DNA of 44,298 nucleotides from an uncultured Bacilli bacterium (GTDB taxonomy: Bacteria; Bacillota_I; Bacilli_A; RF39; UBA660), in contig CANRDN010000015.1 of the NCBI GenBank assembly GCA_947629375.1, positions 1 to 44,298 of the forward strand. The letters run 5' to 3'. The position numbers and the translations under genes are program-made. The notes under the pieces are model-generated. The model searched no databases. It saw only the letters and a program-made list of their open reading frames with translations, and was not told where the DNA came from. This document shows positions 9,388 to 18,164 of the stretch, piece after piece; position 1 is the first letter of the stretch; each line of letters begins with the position of its first letter.

Positions 9388-11418
9388 ATGAATAAAAAGA
9401 ATAAATTTAATTATAGTGTTATCTTTGTATTATTATTTGTTATTACATCAATATATTTAATACACGCTATATTGTTGTTTGATAAAATTGAAACAGTAGC
9501 AAGATACATAATTATAGGTATTATCGCCCTATTCGATTTGATTCTATTAATAAGACTATTCAACAAAAAGAAAAGTAAAAAGAAAAATCTAGCTGCTGCA
9601 ATATTGTTGGTATTCTCAGTTTTATTCGCTTTCCTAGGTTTCAATTTAAATAAGATATATTCATATTTTTCTGATATGAATAAAGATGTTGTTTACTCAG
9701 TAAGTTTGGTTTCTTTAAAAGAAAATAAAGATACGGATCTTAATAAACTTAAAGAAGCTAAAATCGGTGTTAATAAAGATGATGAGCACGGTTTAGCAAA
9801 AGAAATAATTGATAAATATACTCTTGATAAAGATAATGAAATGATTGAATATGAAGACTATAGACGAATGCTTATGGATGTTAATGAAGGAACAATCGAT
9901 TATGCCTTCGTTCAAACCAACTATCAAGATATATACGCTGGAGACGATGACTTAGAGAAAATAGTTAAAGATATTGTTGTTATCGATACTGCTCAAAAAG
10001 TAGTAGAAAAAGAAGAGGTACAATTATCTGGAAGTTCTAAAGATTTAACTGAGCCAGTTACAATTCTTCTTATAGGAATTGACTCTACTGCTCAAGGATT
10101 ACAAAATGCCGATTCCTTTAATGGAGACTCCTTAAATGTCGTAACATTCAATCCTAAAACGATGACTGCAACTATACTAAGTATTCCAAGAGACAGTTAT
10201 GTTTATGTAACTTGTATGGGTGTCGATAACAAGATTACCCACTCTGCTGGCCAAGGTGGTACAAGTTGTGCTATTAAAACAATTGAAAAATTATTAGATG
10301 TAACAATTGATTACTATGTAAAAATTAACTTCACTGGTGTTGTTGATTTAGTAAACCAAGTTGGAGGAATAGATGTAGATGTTCCTTACAGTATGTGTGA
10401 ACAAGATAGTCAAAGAAGATTTGGAAAATATACAATATATATAAGAAAAGGAAGACAACATCTAGATGGTGAAAAAGCACTAGCGTTCGCAAGAAATAGA
10501 AAAAGTAATTCTGAATATTGTTCAAAAACTTGGACGCAAGGTGAAAGAAGTGACTTCGTAAGAGGAGATAACCAACAAAAAGTAATCACTGCAATATTAG
10601 ATAAAGTTAAACATTTAACGAGCGTCGAAGATCTTGAAGGAATTCTAAAAGTAATATCTAAAAACATCGATACTAATATGTCAGAGTCAACAATGTTTTC
10701 TCTATACAATGTTGCTAAAGATGTAGTTCTAAGCTCTTCAAGTGATAAATTATTCACAATTCAAAAATTATATCTTGATGGAACAGGACAGATGATATAC
10801 GACGAAAGAAGTAAACTTGTTCTATGGGATTACATCCTTAATGAAAAGAGTTTAAATGCTGTTAAAAAAGCTATGAAAGATAATCTAAGTGGTACTAAAC
10901 AGTCACTTATTAAGACATTCTCTTATGAATATGGAGAAAACTATGAAACAGAAGTAATTGGTAAAGGTTACTATGGAACACAACTTTATAGTTTATTAAC
11001 AAATCTAGTTGGAAAGAAATTATCAGAAGCTCAATCTTGGGCAACAAAAAATGGTGTAAAATTAAATATTAAATATGTGTCATCTCCTGGTAAATCAAAT
11101 AATACTGTTCTTTCTCAAGACTATCCTGAAAAGAAGCGTATCGATTTAATACCTAATAGGACACTAACACTAACAGTAGTTAAAAACGAAACAACTACTA
11201 CAACGCCTTCGACACCTGACCCAGTTGATTGCACAAAGAATCCAACTGATCCATCTTGTACTTCATCTAGTACAGGTGGTGGGACAAGTGAAACTACTCC
11301 ACCTAAAGAAGACGAAGGTTCTGGTGGAGGAAACTCAGGAAGTTCTGAATCTAAAGATAATAGTGGAACAAGTGGAGATGGTGGAGGATCATCAACCGAT
11401 TCACAAAAAAATGAATAA
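9388..11418 (+). CDS. LytR-CpsA-Psr (LCP) family wall-polymer ligase with PASTA domain (676 aa)
   Basis: LCP enzymes transfer undecaprenyl-phosphate-linked polymers such as teichoic acids or capsule onto peptidoglycan outside the membrane. Three membrane helices are visible (about 8-31, 36-58, 66-88). An extra domain (about 100-200) with KIGVNKDDEHGLAKEI and FVQTNY resembles half of a solute-binding domain. The LCP core starts near 221 (ILLIGID) and carries SIPRDSYV and HLDGEKALAFARNR, the expected Asp/Arg-rich phosphate-binding motifs. A PASTA-like domain spans about 531-600. The C-terminus (601-676) is a Thr/Pro then Gly/Ser-rich disordered tail. GGAGG sits 7 bases before the ATG. It is the last gene of the operon with the dockerin hydrolase and the cohesin-like protein. 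Confidence 0.88.
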   Translation: MNKKNKFNYSVIFVLLFVITSIYLIHAILLFDKIETVARYIIIGIIALFDLILLIRLFNKKKSKKKNLAAAILLVFSVLFAFLGFNLNKIYSYFSDMNKDVVYSVSLVSLKENKDTDLNKLKEAKIGVNKDDEHGLAKEIIDKYTLDKDNEMIEYEDYRRMLMDVNEGTIDYAFVQTNYQDIYAGDDDLEKIVKDIVVIDTAQKVVEKEEVQLSGSSKDLTEPVTILLIGIDSTAQGLQNADSFNGDSLNVVTFNPKTMTATILSIPRDSYVYVTCMGVDNKITHSAGQGGTSCAIKTIEKLLDVTIDYYVKINFTGVVDLVNQVGGIDVDVPYSMCEQDSQRRFGKYTIYIRKGRQHLDGEKALAFARNRKSNSEYCSKTWTQGERSDFVRGDNQQKVITAILDKVKHLTSVEDLEGILKVISKNIDTNMSESTMFSLYNVAKDVVLSSSSDKLFTIQKLYLDGTGQMIYDERSKLVLWDYILNEKSLNAVKKAMKDNLSGTKQSLIKTFSYEYGENYETEVIGKGYYGTQLYSLLTNLVGKKLSEAQSWATKNGVKLNIKYVSSPGKSNNTVLSQDYPEKKRIDLIPNRTLTLTVVKNETTTTTPSTPDPVDCTKNPTDPSCTSSSTGGGTSETTPPKEDEGSGGGNSGSSESKDNSGTSGDGGGSSTDSQKNE

Positions 11419-11424
11419 TAAAAC

Positions 11425-11461
11425 AAGTAGACATAGATTCGTCAATAATGTCTACTTTTTT
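11425..11461 (+). terminator. intrinsic terminator of the surface operon
   Basis: Arms AAGTAGACAT (11425-11434) and its exact complement (11448-11457) are followed by a T run on the plus strand. Confidence 0.9.
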
Positions 11462-11493
11462 CTTGCTCCCCTATTCAAAATTTGTCAAAATTA

Positions 11494-11522
11494 TAGACAA
11501 ACAGCTATTTTCATAGTATAAT
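11494..11522 (+). promoter_or_regulatory. sigma-A promoter of the RNase J gene
   Basis: TAGACA (11494-11499), a 17-base spacer and TATAAT (11517-11522) match the vegetative consensus at 11 of 12 positions. The AAGGAG and ATG of the gene follow about 30-45 bases later. Confidence 0.8.
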
Positions 11523-11566
11523 TTCATAGTTAGTTCTTTACAAAAAAAGAAAGGAGTTATTTTTTT

Positions 11567-13240
11567 ATGATTAAAAAGACCAACGACACTAAGATAATTA
11601 TTTTAGGTGGTTTGGGCGAAGTTGGTAAAAACATGTATTGTGTAATGCATGATGATGAAATTGTTATTATAGACGCAGGTATAAGTTTTCCAGATGCAGG
11701 ACTTTTAGGAATTGACTATGTTCTTCCTGATTTAACATTTTTAAAACAAAATCAAGAAAAAGTAAAAGCACTAGTTATTACACACGGTCACGAAGACCAT
11801 ATAGGTGCTATACCTTTTCTTGTGCAATCATTAGAATTACCAGCAATTTATGCCCCAAAACAAGCTAAAGAATTAATTAGTTTAAAATTACAAGATAGAA
11901 ATATAAGATATGATAATTTATTTGTATACGATGATACGACAGTTATCAAATTAAAACATTTTCAAATCGAGTTTTTTAGAACAACTCACTCTATTCCTGA
12001 TTCACACGGAATACTTGTTAAAACACCAGATGGTAACATCGTAACAACAGGAGACTTTAAGTTTGACTTTACTCCTATCGGACCAATGGCAGATTTACAC
12101 AAAATGGCTAGAATTGGTGAAGAAGGAGTCGATGTTCTAATTAGTGACTCAACTAATGCCTTAAATGAAGGAATAAGTGCTAGTGAAGCAAAAGTTGACA
12201 ATGCCTTAAACGATATTTTTGATAGACATACAACACAGCGTATAATAATTGCAACCTTTGCCTCTAACATATATAGATTAAAGCATATTGTTGAAACTTG
12301 TTACACTCACGGAAGAAAAATATGTGTGTTTGGAAGAAGTATGGAAAACAATATCAAAATATCTATTGAAGGTGGCTATATCGATCATCCAGATATTTTA
12401 ATAACTGCTGAAGAAGCTAATAATTTAAAACCTGGTGAAGTTACTATACTTTGTACAGGATCACAAGGAGAGCCACTAGCAGCACTTTCTCGTATTGCTA
12501 ATGGAACACACAAACAGATTAGATTAAGACCAGATGATGTCGTTGTATTCTCATCATCTCCAATTCCAGGAAACGCCATGTCAATTGGAAATACGATAAA
12601 TAAATTATATCTTCAAGGTGTTAAAGTTTATACGACTCAATCTCTATCTGATATCCACACATCAGGTCACGCCAATATGGAAGAGCTTAAATTAATGATT
12701 AGATTAATAAATCCTAAATATTTAATGCCATTCCACGGTGACTATCGTATGCTTAAGAGTCACGCTAATCTAGGTATTGAATGTGGAATTCCAAAAGAAA
12801 ATACCTTTGTTTTACAAAACGGTGATGTGTTAAGTCTCGATAATCACGTAATTACTAAAGATACACCTGTAATTGCTAGCGATATATTTATAGATAGCAA
12901 TCGTTTTGAAGAGATAAACAGTGCTGTCTTGCGTGATAGAAAGATAATGGCAAGTGATGGAATTTTAGTTGTTATTGCAAATATCGATATGAAAACGAAA
13001 GAGTTATTGATACATCCAAATATCACAACAAGAGGTTTTGTTCTTATCAACGAAAACGAAGCACTTATCAAAAAGATTGAAACTGAAGCTGAAAATATTA
13101 TTGTTAACAAATTAAAAGAAAACAATGTTACATTTAACGATATAAAAAGTGAAATTACTGCCCTTTTATTCCCATTTATTTATGAACTAACTGGAAGAAA
13201 GCCAATAATTTTACCGGTAATATTAGATATAAAAAGATAA
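11567..13240 (+). CDS. rnjA: ribonuclease J (557 aa)
   Basis: A metallo-beta-lactamase/beta-CASP ribonuclease with 5'-to-3' exonuclease and endonuclease activity in mRNA decay and RNA maturation. The metal-binding motif HGHEDHIG lies near residue 75, followed by the family's other histidine/aspartate sites (TTHSIPDSHG, TTGDFKFD). The beta-CASP part includes SSSPIPGNA and HTSGHA, and HGDYRM comes near 390. The length equals the usual RNase J size of about 555 aa. It stands alone between its own promoter and a perfect palindromic terminator. J1 cannot be separated from J2 by eye, but a single copy would normally be J1-like. Confidence 0.95.
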   Translation: MIKKTNDTKIIILGGLGEVGKNMYCVMHDDEIVIIDAGISFPDAGLLGIDYVLPDLTFLKQNQEKVKALVITHGHEDHIGAIPFLVQSLELPAIYAPKQAKELISLKLQDRNIRYDNLFVYDDTTVIKLKHFQIEFFRTTHSIPDSHGILVKTPDGNIVTTGDFKFDFTPIGPMADLHKMARIGEEGVDVLISDSTNALNEGISASEAKVDNALNDIFDRHTTQRIIIATFASNIYRLKHIVETCYTHGRKICVFGRSMENNIKISIEGGYIDHPDILITAEEANNLKPGEVTILCTGSQGEPLAALSRIANGTHKQIRLRPDDVVVFSSSPIPGNAMSIGNTINKLYLQGVKVYTTQSLSDIHTSGHANMEELKLMIRLINPKYLMPFHGDYRMLKSHANLGIECGIPKENTFVLQNGDVLSLDNHVITKDTPVIASDIFIDSNRFEEINSAVLRDRKIMASDGILVVIANIDMKTKELLIHPNITTRGFVLINENEALIKKIETEAENIIVNKLKENNVTFNDIKSEITALLFPFIYELTGRKPIILPVILDIKR

Positions 13241-13268
13241 TATCCACAATATTGTGGATATTTTTTTT
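13239..13268 (+). terminator. terminator of rnjA
   Basis: A perfect palindrome (13239-13262, half-site AATATCCACAAT) overlaps the stop codon and ends in eight T on the plus strand. Confidence 0.88.
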
Positions 13269-13270
13269 GC

Positions 13271-13302
13271 AAAGAAAAAAAAAGAAGCTTATCTTGCTTC
13301 TT
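13271..13302 (-). terminator. terminator of rny, overlapping its last codons
   Basis: AAGAAGC (13282-13288) pairs with GCTTCTT (13296-13302). On the minus strand the stem is followed by a long T-rich run. The stop codon of rny (13289) lies in the loop, and the unit is convergent with rnjA. Confidence 0.7.
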
Positions 13303-14842
13303 CTTGTGCTCTTGTTTCTCTTACAACTGTAACTTTTATTGTTCCAGGATATTGCATTGTAGATTCAATCTTATCCTTTACATCTCTTGCAATCTTGTGA
13401 GCTCCTAAATCGTCAACTTCTTCAGGTTTAACGATAACTCTTAGTTCACGACCTGCTTGTACTGCAAAAGTCTTTTCAATACCAGGAATATCATTTGCAA
13501 CTTGTTCAAGTTGTTCAAGTCTCTTAATGTAGTTTTCAAGAGAGTCATTTCTTGCTCCTGGACGAGATGCAGATAAGGCATCGGCAATAGCTACTATTAC
13601 AGCAATTGTAGATTTAGCTTCTGTATCACCGTGGTGAGATGCAATTGAGTTAACAACGACCTCATTTTCGTGGAATCTTTTAGCAATATCTACACCTATC
13701 TCAACGTGACTTCCTTCTACTTCGTGGTCAATTGCTTTTCCAATATCGTGAAGTAATCCAGCTCTTTTAGCAAGTTGAACATTTTCTCCAAATTCACTTG
13801 CAAGAAGTCCAGATAGATGAGCAACTTCTATGGAATGCTGTAAAGCATTTTGTCCATAGCTTGTTCTAAAGTGAAGTTTACCAATAATTTCAATTAACTC
13901 AGGATCTACCTTAGTAAGTCCAAGTTCAAATAAAGCATCATTACCAAATTCCACAATTTTCTGTTTCATTTCTTTGCATACTTTATCATATAATTCTTCA
14001 ATTCTTGTCGGATGGATTCTTCCATCTTTAATTAATGAGTCAAGTGTTACTCTTGCTATTTCTCTTCTTAAAGGATCAAAACTAGAAAGTACTACTGCTT
14101 CAGGTGTATCATCGATTATTAAATCGACACCAGTTATAGCTTCAATAGTTCTTATGTTTCTTCCTTCTCTTCCAATAATTCTTCCTTTCATTTCATCGTC
14201 CGGAAGATTTACTACTGTTACAGTTTGTTCATTAGAAATATCTGCAGCATATCTTTGCATTGAGATGGCAATTAAGTTCTTAGCTTTCTTATCAGCTTCA
14301 AGCTTAGCTTCATCTTCTCTTTCTTTGATATACTCAGATATCTCCTTTGACATATTTTCTTCTACTTTTTTCATTACAAGATTTTTAGCTTCTTCTCTTG
14401 TAAGTTTGGCAATTTTTGCAAGTTGATCAAGTTCCTGTTGTCTTAATTCCTCTATTTTTGCATATTCTGCTTGGATATCTTTTTGTGACTCTAAAACACT
14501 TTTTTCTTTTTCTTCTAAAGATAGTTCTCTTTTTTGGAATAATTCATCACGCTTATCCATATTATTTTCTCTTTGGATAAGTCTATCTTCAGATACTTTT
14601 AATTCATCTTTCTTTTCTTTTATTTCTTTATCGGTGTCTAATTTTAATTTATGTATTTCTTCTTTCGCTTCAAATAAAGAGTCTCTCTTAGCCTTTTCAG
14701 CTTCTTTCTTGGCTCTTTCGATAATTTCTTCAGCTTTCTTATTAGAGTTATTTATTTTAGAGTTATTCATAAAGTGATTAATTGCAAATCCACCTGATGC
14801 TCCAACCACAACTAGCAAAATAGAGATAATAATTTCAATCAT
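13289..14842 (-). CDS. rny: ribonuclease Y (517 aa)
   Basis: A membrane-bound endoribonuclease that starts mRNA decay in Bacillota. An N-terminal membrane helix (about 3-24) is followed by a long charged coiled coil (about 30-200). Then come a KH domain ([15 protein letters not shown]) and an HD phosphohydrolase domain with [12 protein letters not shown] and SHHGD. The length fits the family (about 520 aa). The start is ATG 14842: an ATG four codons earlier sits inside ATGGAGG, which is the ribosome binding site for the later start with 5-base spacing. A strong promoter lies about 70-100 bases upstream. It is convergent with rnjA. Confidence 0.96.
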   Translation of the reverse strand: MIEIIISILLVVVGASGGFAINHFMNNSKINNSNKKAEEIIERAKKEAEKAKRDSLFEAKEEIHKLKLDTDKEIKEKKDELKVSEDRLIQRENNMDKRDELFQKRELSLEEKEKSVLESQKDIQAEYAKIEELRQQELDQLAKIAKLTREEAKNLVMKKVEENMSKEISEYIKEREDEAKLEADKKAKNLIAISMQRYAADISNEQTVTVVNLPDDEMKGRIIGREGRNIRTIEAITGVDLIIDDTPEAVVLSSFDPLRREIARVTLDSLIKDGRIHPTRIEELYDKVCKEMKQKIVEFGNDALFELGLTKVDPELIEIIGKLHFRTSYGQNALQHSIEVAHLSGLLASEFGENVQLAKRAGLLHDIGKAIDHEVEGSHVEIGVDIAKRFHENEVVVNSIASHHGDTEAKSTIAVIVAIADALSASRPGARNDSLENYIKRLEQLEQVANDIPGIEKTFAVQAGRELRVIVKPEEVDDLGAHKIARDVKDKIESTMQYPGTIKVTVVRETRAQEEAR

Positions 14843-14911
14843 ATTTTCCTCCATTTTTTAGTTGTTATATAAAAAATATTTATTTAAATAATAATTTATA
14901 TCACTAATTCT

Positions 14912-14940
14912 ATTGTAAAATGTTTGTGAAATATTGTCAA
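14912..14940 (-). promoter_or_regulatory. sigma-A promoter of rny
   Basis: On the minus strand, TTGACA (14935-14940) is separated by 17 bases from TACAAT (14912-14917). The predicted leader to the start codon is about 60 bases and AT-rich. Confidence 0.8.
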
Positions 14941-14963
14941 AGATTTTTTAACTCTTCAAGAGC

Positions 14964-14993
14964 ACAATAAAAGCTACAGATAGATGTAGCCTT
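14964..14993 (-). terminator. terminator of recA
   Basis: Arms 14970-14978 and 14985-14993 (GCTACA pairing with TGTAGC, extended by A-T and G-U pairs) lie 5 bases past the recA stop. TTTTATT follows on the minus strand. Confidence 0.7.
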
Positions 14994-14997
14994 ATTT

Positions 14998-16017
14998 TTA
15001 TTCTTTTTCTTTTTTAGTTTCCTTCTTAGAGATTCCATAGTATTCTCTTGTCTTTTCATCGATTTCGTTAAATAATTCTTTATTTTCTTTAAGAAGTAAT
15101 TTAACATTTTCTTTTCCTTGACCAATTTTTTCTCCTTTATAAGAAAACCAAGCTCCACTTTTATCGATGATACCAGCATTAGCAGCAAGTTCGACAAGTT
15201 CACCTTCTTTAGATACTCCTTCTCCATACATAATGTCGACAAGAGCTGTCTTAAATGGAGGAGCTACTTTATTTTTAACAACTTTAATTGTTGTTTTACT
15301 TCCAATAACTGAATCTCCAACTTTTATTTGTTCACTTCTTCTTACTTCAAGTCTTATTGAAGAGTAGAACTTCAAAGCACGACCTCCTGGTGTTGTTTCA
15401 GGATTTCCAAATAGTACTCCTACTTTTTCACGCAACTGATTTATAAAGATACAAATTGTCTTTGTTTTATTAATTGCACCAGATAATTTTCTTAAAGCTT
15501 GACTCATTAGTCTTGCTTGTAATCCAACATGAGAATCTCCCATCTCACCATCTATTTCTGCTTGTGGAACCAAAGCTGCTACTGAATCTATTACAATAAT
15601 ACTTACAGCTTCACTTCTTACAAGAGCTTCACATATTTCTAAAGCTTGCTCACCTGTATCAGGCTGAGAAAGTAATAATTCATTAAGATTTACTCCTAGA
15701 TTTTTAGCATATGTTGGATCAAGAGCATGTTCTGCGTCGATGAATGCTGCTCTTCCACCACTCTTTTGAATTTCTGCAATTGCATGTAACGCAAAAGTAG
15801 TTTTACCACTTGATTCAGGTCCAAAGATTTCAATTATTCTTCCTTTAGGATACCCACCTACACCTAATGCTATATCTAAAGATAAAGAACCACTAGAGCA
15901 AACATCAACTTCCATATGTTTACTTTCTCCTAGTCTCATTATTGATCCTTTACCAAATTGTTTTTCAATATCACTTATTACTTGTTCTAAAGCTTTATCT
16001 TTATCAATATTTGCCAT
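14998..16017 (-). CDS. recA: recombinase RecA (339 aa)
   Basis: The DNA strand-exchange ATPase of homologous recombination and the co-protease that triggers LexA self-cleavage. Walker A is GPESSGKT (about 66-73), Walker B is [10 protein letters not shown], the L1/L2 loop region includes the [12 protein letters not shown] and [15 protein letters not shown] stretches, and the C-terminus is short and charged. The length matches the family. GGAGG lies 10 bases upstream. A vegetative promoter and a near-perfect SOS box precede it, so it is probably LexA-controlled. Confidence 0.98.
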   Translation of the reverse strand: MANIDKDKALEQVISDIEKQFGKGSIMRLGESKHMEVDVCSSGSLSLDIALGVGGYPKGRIIEIFGPESSGKTTFALHAIAEIQKSGGRAAFIDAEHALDPTYAKNLGVNLNELLLSQPDTGEQALEICEALVRSEAVSIIVIDSVAALVPQAEIDGEMGDSHVGLQARLMSQALRKLSGAINKTKTICIFINQLREKVGVLFGNPETTPGGRALKFYSSIRLEVRRSEQIKVGDSVIGSKTTIKVVKNKVAPPFKTALVDIMYGEGVSKEGELVELAANAGIIDKSGAWFSYKGEKIGQGKENVKLLLKENKELFNEIDEKTREYYGISKKETKKEKE

Positions 16018-16052
16018 TTTAATATTTCCTCCACATATTTACTTACAAATTA

Positions 16053-16081
16053 ATAATACACTATAAAATTTAAAAAAGCAA
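16053..16081 (-). promoter_or_regulatory. sigma-A promoter of recA
   Basis: Minus-strand TTGCTT (16076-16081), a 17-base spacer and TATTAT (16053-16058). Confidence 0.72.
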
Positions 16082-16089
16082 GAGATTTT

Positions 16090-16103
16090 CGAACATTTGT
16101 TTC
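16090..16103. promoter_or_regulatory. LexA/DinR (SOS) box upstream of recA
   Basis: CGAACATTTGTTTC matches the Bacillus DinR consensus CGAACRNRYGTTYC at 13 of 14 positions. It sits 8 bases upstream of the recA -35 element. Confidence 0.8.
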
Positions 16104-16133
16104 AATTTTATTTTTTCTCATATTTTATGGGCT

Positions 16134-16161
16134 TAAAAAAAGAATTTCTATTAAGAAATTC
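16134..16161 (-). terminator. terminator of the rodZ-like/pgsA unit
   Basis: GAATTTCT (16142-16149) pairs with AGAAATTC (16154-16161) around a 4-base loop. Seven T follow on the minus strand. Confidence 0.85.
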
Positions 16162-16168
16162 GTATTTT

Positions 16169-16771
16169 CTACTTTTTATTATCTTCCAAAATTAATTTTT
16201 TATTAATGTTGTAGTATTGAATCATCGATACAATTGACATAAGTGTTGCAAAGTATAAGAAGAATTCAGCAACATTTAATGGAATAAGCTCAAATGGCAT
16301 ATTACCATAGAATACTAAGATTACACCCATCATTAAGGCTGCTGTCTTAATCTTTCCACTTCCAATAGCTGCTACTACTTTTCCTCTTGATGCGGCTTCC
16401 ATCTTGATAGCATTTACAATTATGTCACGAACTACTATTACAACTGGAATTATAGCATTTATTTGATTTTGAGATGCTAGAATTATAAGAACAGAATTTA
16501 CAAGTACTTTATCAGCAATAGCATCAAGCATTTTACCAGCATTTGTTACTAAGCCTTTTTTTCTTGCAATATAACCATCAAGAAAATCTGTAAAGCTAGC
16601 TATCATAAAGATAGCTCCTGCAATAATATAATCCCATCTAAGAGTTATACCACCTATTTCAGGACCTTTAGGTATCTCTATTCCAAGCAAATGAAATGGA
16701 GTACACAAAAGAATTATTATAAATAGTGATAAAACCAATCTAGTTACTGTTAACTTATTAGGCAAGTTCAT
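16169..16771 (-). CDS. pgsA: CDP-diacylglycerol--glycerol-3-phosphate 3-phosphatidyltransferase (200 aa)
   Basis: Makes phosphatidylglycerol phosphate, the committed step to phosphatidylglycerol and cardiolipin, in the membrane. The CDP-alcohol phosphotransferase signature (DG, AR, G, D and D in order) is visible in DFLDGYIARKKG through GKMLDAIADK. Four to five hydrophobic segments are present. The start is ATG 16771 with AAGGTGA upstream; a GTG three codons earlier is less likely. The gene overlaps the 3' end of the RodZ-like gene by 14 bases, so the two are translationally coupled, as is common for pgsA in Bacilli. Confidence 0.93.
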   Translation of the reverse strand: MNLPNKLTVTRLVLSLFIIILLCTPFHLLGIEIPKGPEIGGITLRWDYIIAGAIFMIASFTDFLDGYIARKKGLVTNAGKMLDAIADKVLVNSVLIILASQNQINAIIPVVIVVRDIIVNAIKMEAASRGKVVAAIGSGKIKTAALMMGVILVFYGNMPFELIPLNVAEFFLYFATLMSIVSMIQYYNINKKLILEDNKK

Positions 16772-17264
16772 AATATTCACCTTCGTTCTTTGATAGCAAC
16801 TCTTGCGTAATTTTATCTTTTCTAGGTCTAATTAAATTAAATATTATTAATATAATTAAGATAATTACTATAAACAATGCAAATATTTCTAAAGAAATTT
16901 TAAGATTTCTTTTTCCATTCTTTTTAGGTTTAATAAAGGTATATGGAGAAGATACTTTCTTTTGCTCTTTTTTAGCATTACTATTTTTTTCTGCTTCTAG
17001 AATATCCTTTAAAGAGATTTTAGAAGTCTTCTCAAACATATAATCATTAAATTCATCTATTACTTCTTCAGGCTTAAGCCCCAAATATTTTGCGTAGTCT
17101 TTAACTCTATCTTTCATAGAAAGTACATCTTTAAAGGCTTTAGTGTTACCATCTTCTATACTTTCCAGTAAGAATGCATCGATATTTAAGTCTTGAGCTG
17201 CTTCATCAATACTTACACCGTTGTTCATTCTAGTCTCTTTCAAATATTGTCCAAGCTCTTTCAT
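16758..17264 (-). CDS. RodZ-like membrane protein with HTH domain (168 aa)
   Basis: The N-terminus (about 1-75) is a RodZ-type helix-turn-helix: LGQYLKETRMNNGVSIDEAA and then LNIDAFLLESIEDG. After a polar Lys-rich linker there is one membrane helix (about 121-144) and a short external tail of about 25 residues. RodZ links MreB filaments to the elongation machinery. Here the usual periplasmic beta domain is missing, so this is a short version. The start is ATG 17264 with AGAGG 5 bases upstream; the GTG two codons earlier lies in the ribosome binding site. It lies directly downstream of rnpB and overlaps pgsA. Confidence 0.8.
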   Translation of the reverse strand: MKELGQYLKETRMNNGVSIDEAAQDLNIDAFLLESIEDGNTKAFKDVLSMKDRVKDYAKYLGLKPEEVIDEFNDYMFEKTSKISLKDILEAEKNSNAKKEQKKVSSPYTFIKPKKNGKRNLKISLEIFALFIVIILIILIIFNLIRPRKDKITQELLSKNEGEYYELA

Positions 17265-17288
17265 AAACACCTCTATTTAAAAAAAATA

Positions 17289-17645
17289 AATAATACTTAA
17301 TAAGCCATGTTCTGTACCTATTGCTAGGTGGTAAACATTTATCTATTAGTTTCCTAATCCCTGACTCAGTTCATTTTCCTCGTCAAAGCTCCTCTACCAA
17401 AATTTGAGTTTCTCGCTCGTGGGGTTTATCGCGTTCCACTTCAGTTGTTTCCAACCTATTCGTCTCTATGACACTTTATGACTACTATAACCATATCTTT
17501 CGATTTAGGTTAATTCGTCGCCATTAGTATTTCTACTACCTAGAGTTATTTTTTCCTCTAGCGCGAACACTAGAACCATCACAGGTTCTGCGAGCATGGA
17601 CTTTCCTCTATATTATAAAATATAGCGTTTACCTAAAGTATTATT
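17289..17645 (-). ncRNA. rnpB: RNase P RNA, class B (Bacillus type)
   Basis: The catalytic RNA that trims tRNA 5' leaders. Read on the minus strand it has the conserved GAGGAAAGTCCATGCTCGC near the 5' end (17590-17608), GTGGAACGCG and TAAACCCC with GAGCGAGAAAC in the middle, the AAATTTTGGTAGAGGAGC block, and ACAGAACATGGCTTA near the 3' end (about 17301-17315). The P1 helix can be drawn exactly: AATAATACTT (17645-17636) pairs with AAGTATTATT (17298-17289), followed by a T-rich run that should end transcription. About 357 nt, against about 400 in Bacillus. The 5' strand of P1 covers the gpsB stop codon, and the RNA is probably cotranscribed with gpsB. Confidence 0.95.
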
Positions 17646-17979
17646 CATCTTTTCCGTATACTATTTTTTCAAGTTGAGATAATCTCTTCATTAAATCAAC
17701 ATTAGAAACAGCCTTAGAAGATTCATCATCTTCAGAAGCCTTAGCAATCTCCAAACTCGCTTTAAGATTTCTATTCTCTTGTTTCAATGACATTATCTCA
17801 TCAAGCAATTCTTCCTTTTCTTTATCTTTATCCTTCAATATTTTAAAGAACTGCTCATAGTCACTTATAATAAGATCAAGGTATTGATCTACTTCCTTTA
17901 ATCTATATCCTCTTGTGTCTATTTTGAATTCTTTTTCCAATATATCTTTAGGAGATAAATTAAATTGTTCTTGATACAT
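17641..17979 (-). CDS. gpsB: GpsB-like cell division protein (DivIVA family, 112 aa)
   Basis: A small cytoplasmic DivIVA-domain adaptor that brings PBP1 and other wall enzymes to the division site. The N-terminal motif LSPKDILEKEFKIDTRGY followed by EVDQYLD is the family hallmark, and a coiled coil with a short C-terminal helix follows. The start is ATG 17979 with GGTGA 5 bases upstream. Gene order (gpsB next to rnpB and across from recU-ponA) matches Bacillus and supports the call. Its stop codon lies inside the rnpB P1 helix. Confidence 0.93.
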   Translation of the reverse strand: MYQEQFNLSPKDILEKEFKIDTRGYRLKEVDQYLDLIISDYEQFFKILKDKDKEKEELLDEIMSLKQENRNLKASLEIAKASEDDESSKAVSNVDLMKRLSQLEKIVYGKDE

Positions 17980-18005
17980 AAATATCACCAATCCCTTACT
18001 TTATT

Positions 18006-18034
18006 ATTATCTTATAAAATAGGTAGTTTGTCAA
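18006..18034 (-). promoter_or_regulatory. sigma-A promoter of gpsB-rnpB
   Basis: Minus-strand TTGACA (18029-18034), 17-base spacer, GATAAT (18006-18011). Transcription would start about 20 bases before the gpsB ATG. Confidence 0.85.
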
Positions 18035-18101
18035 ATATAACAATATGGAAAATTATGTAATTGAAGTGTTTTTTCAAAAAATGAAATATGTTTTAAAAGT
18101 A

Positions 18102-18130
18102 TAGAAAATTTTTACTATATATAGTATAAT
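18102..18130 (+). promoter_or_regulatory. sigma-A promoter of recU-ponA
   Basis: TAGAAA (18102-18107), 17-base spacer, TATAAT (18125-18130), about 30 bases before the recU start. It is divergent from the gpsB promoter. Confidence 0.7.
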
Positions 18131-18164
18131 CAATAAAGAGATGTATAGCATCTAGGTGATAAAT

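Noticed and set aside
11225-11521. Small plus-strand frame overlapping the end of the LCP gene
   Set aside because: It lies in another frame of the low-complexity tail, runs through a strong terminator and has no ribosome binding site.
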